A stretch of DNA of 5,169 nucleotides, from assembly GCA_026389735.1 (NCBI GenBank), contig JAPLHH010000309.1:1-5169 (forward strand), in the 5' to 3' direction. This stretch comes from Chloroflexota bacterium (GTDB taxonomy: Bacteria > Chloroflexota > Dehalococcoidia > GIF9 > UBA5620). The position numbers were made by a program, and so were the translations under genes. Positions 1 through 4,106 of the stretch are shown one piece after another. The notes under the pieces are model-generated. The model searched no databases, was not told the origin of the DNA, and saw only the letters and a program-made list of their open reading frames with translations. Position 1 is the first letter of the stretch; each line of letters begins with the position of its first letter.

Positions 1-180
1 GCCTGCGGGTTCGAGGACTATGATGGGATTGGCGCCGTCCCGGAAAACGCGTTCTTCCAGAGTCGCCAACCCCTCCGGTGTGGTCTGGAAGCTGAAACTA
101 TCACAGGGTTGCGCTCTATCATCCAGACAGCGTGCCCTGTGCCGCCCTTGGTGTAAGTCGATACCTACACTACGGATCAT
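1..180 (-). CDS. IS110-family transposase (DEDD recombinase), N-terminal fragment cut by window edge
   Basis: This is the first 60 residues of an IS110-family serine/DEDD recombinase, which moves its element through a circular intermediate guided by a bridge RNA. The fragment opens with MIRSVGIDLHQ, the RuvC-like first strand with catalytic Asp8. It continues with HRARCLD and the family-typical F-x-x-T-P-E-G-L segment (residues 31-39), then reaches VLEPAG with a second acidic residue, Glu57. The 49-residue spacing of Asp8 to Glu57 agrees with my recollection of the first two catalytic residues of IS621. The ATG at 178-180 is preceded by GAGGAGG (189-195) eight bases upstream, a strong ribosome binding site. 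The remaining DEDD aspartates and the C-terminal serine domain would lie left of the window, so whether the gene is intact cannot be judged. Confidence 0.9.
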   Translation of the reverse strand, partial: MIRSVGIDLHQGRHRARCLDDRAQPCDSFSFQTTPEGLATLEERVFRDGANPIIVLEPAG

Positions 181-234
181 CTTGGGTTCCTCCTCAAGTA
201 AATTCGGGTTCGGTTGAACCTTGGCCGGACCCTT

Positions 235-414
235 TGCCCATTCATGCGCTTGATGCGGGGCTAGCTACTACGTGCTCCCCAATTTCCTGAATCGGGCCAC
301 TGCAGGGCCGGCAGGCAATCAAATTGGCGGGGCAGATCATTCTCCCCAACGGATTGTGCACCTCACCGGAACCCGTTAGGCTATATTTTAGCCCAGTCAG
401 AGGGTCTACAGCCT
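235..414 (-). ncRNA. Candidate IS110 bridge RNA
   Basis: This noncoding stretch lies directly upstream of the IS110 transposase, where IS110-group elements encode a roughly 180-base bridge RNA whose two loops pair with target and donor DNA. Reading the minus strand there is first a small hairpin: GGCTA (393-389), loop AAATA, TAGCC (383-379). Next is a loop bounded by TTGGGGAG (349-342) and CCCCGC (332-327). Then comes a long arm with CCAATTT (327-321) pairing with AAATTGG (285-279), and inside it CCTG/CAGG and GGCC/GGCC pairs. Last is a second loop bounded by TTGGGGAG (282-275) and CCCCGC (260-255). Some pairings are mutually exclusive. A TATATT box at 426-421 could be the -10 element, with the -35 supplied by the other end in the circular form. 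The limits are approximate. The 68-codon open frame over this region has no recognisable protein features. Confidence 0.45.
255..349 (-). repeat. Paired loop-framing repeat TTGGGGAG...CCCCGC (two copies)
   Basis: On the minus strand TTGGGGAG occurs at 349-342 and again at 282-275. Each copy is followed by CCCCGC, after 9 bases in the first (332-327) and 14 bases in the second (260-255). The GGGG and CCCC parts can pair, so each copy forms a stem with a different interior: AGA/TCT around ATGA in the first, AGC/GCT in the second. Same frame with different interior is what two guide loops of one RNA would look like. Confidence 0.6.
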
Positions 415-527
415 GAAAGTAATATACATGACGGTTTGTTAATAGCATTACCGAAGCCTAAAATGCTTAATTGTCGGCAAATAAGCAATACCAGCAATAG
501 CCAAACAACAGAACGTAGCATCCGCTG

Positions 528-536
528 TGTTATACT
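528..536 (+). promoter_or_regulatory. Possible extended -10 promoter for the tandem-receiver gene
   Basis: TGTTATACT at 528-536 matches the extended -10 pattern TG-n-TATAAT with one mismatch and ends 35 bases before the ATG at 572. No convincing -35 box sits 16-18 bases upstream, which is tolerated in extended -10 promoters. It lies outside the presumed IS110 end. Confidence 0.35.
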
Positions 537-571
537 CCTCGTGGATAGGTTTCAAGTCGCTGGGGGCAATC

Positions 572-1375
572 ATGACAGGGGACGCGGAAACAAGGAGCGA
601 TCCCAAAGTTTTGATTATAGATGACGAGCCAAACTTCGCATCGGCCTTGCGGATAGCCTTGGAGGCCAAATCTTACCAAGTCACTATAGTTTCTCATAGG
701 CGTGAAGCGGAGGAAAGGATCAACACAGAAGAGCCTGATGCCATCGTTTTGGGAACGATGAGCCCTCGTGGAGAAGCATTCTCATTATACCGGTGGTTAA
801 GAGAAATCCCAGAACTCAGGGAGTTGCCCGTTCTAGTGATCGACTGCCCATTGGAGAAACACCTCATCAAGGGTTGGCGGACAGATGAACGGCTGATGCT
901 TGGCAGTGAGGATTACTTGGAGAGACCAGTGGAGCCCGGGTTGTTGGTGCGCCGAATCGAAAAGCTTTTGGATCGCAAAACCAAAAGGATAAGAGTTTTG
1001 GTGGCAGATGACCACAAAATTGTTAGGGAAGGCATTGTTGCTTTACTCGCTCTGGAAAGCGAGATGCAAGTAGTAGGGGAGGCAGCAAATGGTAGAGAGG
1101 CCGTCGAGAAAGCGCTCTCCGTTTCGCCTGATGTAATACTCATGGACATAGTAATGCCCGCCATGAGTGGGCTAGAGGCGACAGCGGAGATACGCACGAA
1201 GTGTCCCCAAGTCAAGGTGCTCATTGTGAGCCAGTACGATGATAAACAGAATATACTTCTAGCGAGCCAGGCGGGAGCTTATGGTTTTATCTCTAAGCGA
1301 GCGGCTGCCTCCAAGCTAGTGGCAGGCATAAGGTCCGTATATAGCGGAAGGCACTTTGAGGAAGATTTTGTCTGA
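572..1375 (+). CDS. Tandem-receiver response regulator with degenerate first receiver and no DNA-binding domain
   Basis: This is a 267-residue signalling protein made of two CheY-like receiver domains. REC1 (about residues 12-133) keeps the metal-binding pair Asp17-Asp18. Where the phospho-acceptor Asp should be it reads VLGTMSP with Gly61, and where the conserved Lys should be it reads LERPVEP with Arg118. It therefore cannot be phosphorylated in the usual way. REC2 (about 140-258) looks like a NarL/FixJ-type receiver and is complete: Asp146-Asp147, phospho-acceptor Asp192 in LMDIVMP, Ser220 and Lys242. NarL-type proteins normally continue into a LuxR-type helix-turn-helix, but here the chain stops nine residues after REC2. 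The ATG at 572 is chosen because GGGGG at 562-566 gives a modest ribosome site and the receiver starts right after it. An upstream in-frame start at 527 is possible but would add unconserved residues. REC1 may be a dimerisation or decoy module. Upstream is the IS110 end, downstream a WYL-like gene. Confidence 0.9.
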   Translation: MTGDAETRSDPKVLIIDDEPNFASALRIALEAKSYQVTIVSHRREAEERINTEEPDAIVLGTMSPRGEAFSLYRWLREIPELRELPVLVIDCPLEKHLIKGWRTDERLMLGSEDYLERPVEPGLLVRRIEKLLDRKTKRIRVLVADDHKIVREGIVALLALESEMQVVGEAANGREAVEKALSVSPDVILMDIVMPAMSGLEATAEIRTKCPQVKVLIVSQYDDKQNILLASQAGAYGFISKRAAASKLVAGIRSVYSGRHFEEDFV

Positions 1376-1400
1376 TTGCAAGCGGCACGAGGCTAGACAT

Positions 1401-1439
1401 TAGGAGCTATATGCTAGCCACTGGAAAGGGTGGCTCCTA
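1401..1439 (+). other. Inverted repeat / alternative stem-loops downstream of the tandem-receiver gene
   Basis: TAGGAGC (1401-1407) is the exact reverse complement of GCTCCTA (1433-1439), a 7-base stem with a 25-base loop. Inside it AGCCAC (1416-1421) can instead pair with GTGGCT (1430-1435) around an 8-base loop. The two pairings overlap and exclude each other. There is no T-run after either, so a classical intrinsic terminator is not supported. Rho-dependent end protection or a decayed terminator are possibilities. Confidence 0.3.
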
Positions 1440-1478
1440 GCAAATTCTAGGTTGCCACGTGTCAATTGGACGTAGCAT

Positions 1479-1796
1479 ATGAGAAGGAATATTTGTTCAG
1501 CAATTGATTCCAGGAAAGTGATAAGTTTTTACTACAGGGGAGGTATTCGTTTCGTAGAACCGTTCTGTTACGGTATTCATAAAAGCTTTGGAAATGAAGT
1601 GCTCAGGGGTTATCAGGTCAGAGGTTTCAGTGAATTTGGAGAACCTTTTGGTTGGAAGCTTTATCCGGTGGATGAGATTTCGAAATTAGTGATAACTGGT
1701 GATAATTTCAGAGATGACAGGGACTATTATAATCCTAATGACCCTATGATGAAGGAAATAATTTGCAGAATAGAGGTAGGAGAAGCCTCGAAATAA
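1479..1796 (+). CDS. Stand-alone WYL-like domain protein (hypothetical, 105 aa)
   Basis: This small soluble protein resembles the WYL fold, an SH3-like ligand- and nucleic-acid-binding module usually found at the end of transcription regulators and phage-defence proteins. Recognisable parts are AIDSRKVISFYYRGG (residues 8-22), the R-x-V-E-P-x-x-Y-G pattern (24-32), LRGYQVRG (42-49), an aromatic and basic GWKLYPVDEI (58-67), and a closing strand up to Phe77. The remaining 28 residues are polar and acidic. There is no helix-turn-helix, unlike the typical WYL regulator of about 300 residues, so it probably acts as a sensor or accessory subunit; the ligand is unknown. The ATG at 1479 has only a weak GGA upstream. 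The gene is visibly richer in A and T than its neighbours, which may indicate separate origin. It converges with the minus-strand operon across 142 bases. The family call is by resemblance, and the function is not known. Confidence 0.7.
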   Translation: MRRNICSAIDSRKVISFYYRGGIRFVEPFCYGIHKSFGNEVLRGYQVRGFSEFGEPFGWKLYPVDEISKLVITGDNFRDDRDYYNPNDPMMKEIICRIEVGEASK

Positions 1797-1837
1797 TTTA
1801 TATTCAGATTTATATGGTTTGACTTAGTGCACAAGTC

Positions 1838-1863
1838 GGCTGAAATGCTAACTACATTTAGCC
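1838..1863. other. Stem-loop in the convergent intergenic region
   Basis: GGCT-g-AAATG (1838-1847) pairs with CATTT-AGCC (1855-1863): nine base pairs with one bulged G and the loop CTAACTA. It lies between the stop codons of the converging WYL-like gene and the last response regulator, the usual place for a two-way terminator. Neither strand shows a T-run after the stem, so terminator activity is only a guess. The rest of 1797-1938 shows nothing else except a weak GCCG/CGGC pairing at 1901-1914. Confidence 0.3.
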
Positions 1864-1938
1864 TGTCCGAATAATTGTACCAAATTCTTTAGTCAGGAGT
1901 TGCCGGTATTACGGCGGATTGTACGACTTAAGAGCCGG

Positions 1939-2331
1939 TCACACCTTTTTCAGGTACTTTGCCACTGTAGCCAGCAAGTCATCCGGTCTTATCGGCTTTT
2001 CAATATAGTCCTCGTACTCCACTTCATAGCCGCGGCTACGAGGGATTCCCGTTCCCGCTCCCCTTGTCGAGTAGCTGGTCAGCATCAGTACCGGAACTTT
2101 AGCAAGTTTCGGGTCTTTCTTGAGCTGCTCCGCAGCCGTAAAGCCATCCTGTACTGGCATGATTACATCAAGGAGTATCAAATCAGGCTTCTCCTCTCTT
2201 GCCTTGCGCAAACCCTCGTCACCGTTAACAGCGACTATTACCTCGTAAGGTTTGCTTTCCAGGATGATTTTTGTCGAATCGACAAAATCAGCATCATCAT
2301 CAATAAGCAGGATTTTGGCCTTTCTTTCCAC
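1939..2331 (-). CDS. Single-domain response regulator (CheY-like)
   Basis: This 130-residue protein is a receiver domain and nothing else. The phosphorylation site is complete: acidic pocket Asp11-Asp12-Asp13 (LLIDDD), phospho-acceptor Asp55 in LLLDVIMP, Thr85 and Lys112 in YIEKPIRP. The stretch between Thr85 and Lys112 (27 residues) is longer than in CheY and is rich in Gly, Arg and Ser around residues 89-101. With no output domain, it would act by binding a partner or as a phosphate relay or sink. The start is a GTG at 2329-2331. It is supported by an excellent ribosome site, AAGGAGG (2341-2347), nine bases upstream, and no nearby in-frame ATG fits the receiver start. It is the last gene of the minus-strand run, 41 bases after the previous response regulator. 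The two are paralogues, probably from an old duplication, and both may take phosphate from the kinase upstream. Confidence 0.93.
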   Translation of the reverse strand: MERKAKILLIDDDADFVDSTKIILESKPYEVIVAVNGDEGLRKAREEKPDLILLDVIMPVQDGFTAAEQLKKDPKLAKVPVLMLTSYSTRGAGTGIPRSRGYEVEYEDYIEKPIRPDDLLATVAKYLKKV

Positions 2332-2372
2332 TTAGAATCGCCTCCTTAATTAATCAGCTTAGCCAGATAATT

Positions 2373-2771
2373 TCAGGACTTTTTCTTTTTGATGAGTGTA
2401 CTTACCCTTTCCAGCAAGACATCGGGAGACATAGGCTTCTCAACATAATCATCTACGTCTAGCTCAAGTCCGGTCTCCAGCTCATAACGCCGCCGGCTGG
2501 CTTCCTCTCTTACCGAGGTCAGGATCAAAATAGGTATATTCTTATACTTTGACCACCTGGGGTCCTGAAGCTCCTTACATACGGCAAACCCGTCCATTTT
2601 CGGCATCATCAGGTCAAGAATCATCAGGTCCGGGTTTTCCGCCTTAAGAGTAGCCAACCCCTCTATCCCATCGCGCGCAGTGAACACCTGATACCCCTGA
2701 GATTCAAGAATCATAGTAACTGCATCTAGAATATCAGGGTCATCATCAACAACCAGTATCTTGCCAGGCAT
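2373..2771 (-). CDS. Single-domain response regulator (CheY-like)
   Basis: This 132-residue receiver-only protein has all catalytic positions: Asp9-Asp10-Asp11 (VVDDD), phospho-acceptor Asp53 in LILDLMMP, Thr85 and Lys112 in YVEKPMSP. As in its downstream paralogue, the loop between Thr85 and Lys112 is lengthened, here with an Arg- and Glu-rich segment (residues 88-99). The tail KKKKS is strongly basic. The start is an ATG at 2769-2771 with AGGAGG (2777-2782) five bases upstream. That ribosome site falls in the 12-base gap after the stop codon of the reductase gene, so the two are almost certainly on one transcript. It is the likeliest partner of the membrane kinase encoded two genes upstream, although the kinase gene here is broken. 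No DNA-binding domain is present. Confidence 0.94.
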   Translation of the reverse strand: MPGKILVVDDDPDILDAVTMILESQGYQVFTARDGIEGLATLKAENPDLMILDLMMPKMDGFAVCKELQDPRWSKYKNIPILILTSVREEASRRRYELETGLELDVDDYVEKPMSPDVLLERVSTLIKKKKS

Positions 2772-2783
2772 TTTTCCCTCCTA

Positions 2784-3701
2784 TTATAATATAGGTCTGG
2801 GCATAAGTCCAGCCTTTTCTACCATCTCCGGGACTATATCCTCCCAGCCCACCGCCATAATATGTATGCCTTGCACCCCGGGTATCTCCTTGAGTTGCTC
2901 AATAATCTCCAGAATTATTTTTACCCCTTCTTCCTTAGCCTTTTCCGCCTTTTCCAGCCTAGTGATTATTTCATCAGGTAAACTTACTCCGGAAACGTAG
3001 TCTCTCATGTAACGTGCCATACCTACCGACCTGATGGGTATGACACCTGCCAGGATGTGAACCTGCTTATCCAAGCCCAGGTCGCAAACCATCTGCATGA
3101 ACTTTGCAAATTTGGGCACATCATAGACTGCCTGAGTCTGGACAAAGTCTAACCCGGCTTTAACCTTCTTCGCCAGCCTTTTCACCCGGAATTCAAATGG
3201 GTCGGCGAAGGGATTGGCGGCAGCACCAATATATATGGGGACTTCCCCAGATATTTCCTCACCATTAAGAAATTTCTTCTCATCCCGCATCTTCTTCAGC
3301 ATCTGAATCAACTGAATGGAGTCAATATCAAAGACACCCTTGGCAGAAGGATGGTTACCAAACTTCTGATGGTCACCGGAAAGACAGAGGAAGTTGCCTA
3401 TGCCCATAGCTACGGCGCCCAGTACATCACTCTGAAGTGCCAGCCGGTTCCGGTCTCTGACAACCATCTGCATTACTGGTTCCACGCCTACCTGCTTCAA
3501 AAGCACACAGCCAGCAAGGCTGGACATACGCACAATAGCCGTCTGATTATCGGTTATATTGACGGCATCACAGCAGTTACGAAGCATCTCACCCTTCTTC
3601 TGTATCACCGCCGCACTGGTGCCCTTGGGAGGACCTGCTTCAGCAGTGACGGCAAACCTCCCGCTCTCCAATATTTTTTCCAGATTTGTTCCTGCTTTCA
3701 T
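2784..3701 (-). CDS. metF: Methylenetetrahydrofolate reductase, short MetF type
   Basis: This 305-residue flavin-dependent TIM-barrel enzyme of the MetF family would reduce 5,10-methylene-tetrahydrofolate to 5-methyl-tetrahydrofolate. The product feeds methionine synthesis or the methyl branch of the Wood-Ljungdahl pathway. By comparison with E. coli MetF, Glu21 in VTAEAGPPKG corresponds to the catalytic Glu28. Asp110 in LSGDHQ corresponds to Asp120 near the flavin, and Gln190 in FVQTQAVYD corresponds to the folate-contacting Gln183. The barrel strand GVIPIRS (219-225) is also typical. The length matches the bacterial single-domain form without the eukaryotic regulatory part. The ATG at 3699-3701 has GAGGAGG (3710-3716) eight bases upstream, touching the stop codon of the kinase gene, so translation is probably coupled. 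No metV-like zinc subunit or other folate gene is next to it. Its position between a kinase and response regulators is unusual. A relative acting on another folate-linked substrate cannot be excluded. Confidence 0.88.
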   Translation of the reverse strand: MKAGTNLEKILESGRFAVTAEAGPPKGTSAAVIQKKGEMLRNCCDAVNITDNQTAIVRMSSLAGCVLLKQVGVEPVMQMVVRDRNRLALQSDVLGAVAMGIGNFLCLSGDHQKFGNHPSAKGVFDIDSIQLIQMLKKMRDEKKFLNGEEISGEVPIYIGAAANPFADPFEFRVKRLAKKVKAGLDFVQTQAVYDVPKFAKFMQMVCDLGLDKQVHILAGVIPIRSVGMARYMRDYVSGVSLPDEIITRLEKAEKAKEEGVKIILEIIEQLKEIPGVQGIHIMAVGWEDIVPEMVEKAGLMPRPIL

Positions 3702-3716
3702 TGATGTTGCCTCCTC

Positions 3717-4106
3717 TTAGTTTTGCGCAGGCTTGGGTAGTGTACAACAAAATTTACACCCGGTGTTAGTCTCAAGACAGGGACTCTCAACCCATATCTT
3801 ACCACCATGAGCCTCAACAATCCTCCTGACTATGGACAACCCCAGACCAGTCCCCTTGATTTCTACGTTGCTAGCACGGAAGAAGTCTTCAAAGAGATGC
3901 GGAATATCCTCACGAGGGATGCCAATACCGGTATCCATAACCTCAATCAGCAAGTCCTTGCCTTGTTCCAGTACCCTGACGGTTACCATACCCTCCGATG
4001 TATACCTAATAGCATTGTTCACCAGATTGGTTATCACCTGTTGCAGGCGTGGAGCTGAACCTCTGATTGGGTGAAGTCTCAATACGCGGAATATCCAGCA
4101 AATCAC
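3717..4106 (-). CDS. Histidine kinase ATP-binding half, separated by frameshift (C-terminal fragment)
   Basis: This open frame holds the HATPase_c domain that completes the sensor kinase gene upstream but reads in a different frame. All ATP-site boxes are present: the N-box at LQQVITNLVNNAIRYT (21-36), the G1 box DTGIGIP (58-64), the F-box LFEDFF (71-76) and the G2 box GTGLGLS (85-91). The first dozen residues after the nominal GTG at 4104-4106 are translation of the other frame's DNA and look meaningless. Recognisable kinase sequence begins near 4064 (IRGSAPRLQQ). No good ribosome site precedes the GTG, so independent expression is doubtful. The tail has four cysteines (110, 117, 120, 121), unusual for this domain. 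The stop codon touches the ribosome site of metF. I read it as the downstream half of a disrupted gene. A sequencing or assembly error is the main alternative. Confidence 0.85.
   Translation of the reverse strand: MICWIFRVLRLHPIRGSAPRLQQVITNLVNNAIRYTSEGMVTVRVLEQGKDLLIEVMDTGIGIPREDIPHLFEDFFRASNVEIKGTGLGLSIVRRIVEAHGGKIWVESPCLETNTGCKFCCTLPKPAQN

Larger units (their letters stand above)
1..445 (-). mobile_element. Partial IS110-family insertion sequence, transposase-proximal noncoding end plus 5' part of transposase
   Basis: The transposase start at 180 and about 260 bases of structured noncoding DNA upstream of it fit the left end of an IS110-group element. In that group the long noncoding end lies upstream of the transposase and encodes the bridge RNA. 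The rest of the element lies beyond the left edge. The outer boundary is not directly visible, because IS110-group elements lack clear terminal inverted repeats. About 445 is a guess, placed just upstream of a TATATT box at 421-426. The element abuts the upstream region of the tandem-receiver gene at 572. Confidence 0.55.

Noticed and set aside
20..217. A 65-codon plus-strand open frame at the left edge
   Set aside because: It is antisense to the convincing IS110 transposase start and has a low-complexity sequence.
242..448. A 68-codon open frame on the minus strand between the IS110 transposase and the receiver gene
   Set aside because: It has no ribosome site and no recognisable motifs, and it overlaps the structured region proposed as bridge RNA. 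Noncoding is the better reading.
268..518. Six-base match between the second loop interior (ACGTAG, 273-268 minus) and CTACGT at 518-513 as a donor guide
   Set aside because: Six bases is too short to exclude chance, and the position lies outside the likely element boundary.
527..571. Upstream GTG start for the tandem-receiver protein
   Set aside because: It would put the start on top of the likely -10 box and add 15 unconserved residues. The ATG at 572 directly precedes the receiver and has a ribosome-site-like GGGGG.
448..669. A 73-codon minus-strand open frame overlapping the receiver gene start
   Set aside because: It is antisense to the REC1 coding region and has no protein features.
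1900..2349. A 149-codon plus-strand open frame
   Set aside because: It is a mirror of the CheY-like gene on the minus strand, which has a perfect ribosome site and an intact phosphorylation site.
4006..4106. Programmed ribosomal frameshift joining the two kinase halves
   Set aside because: No slippery run or stimulating structure is evident, and a frameshift would not restore the missing linker of about 50 residues. A deletion fits better.
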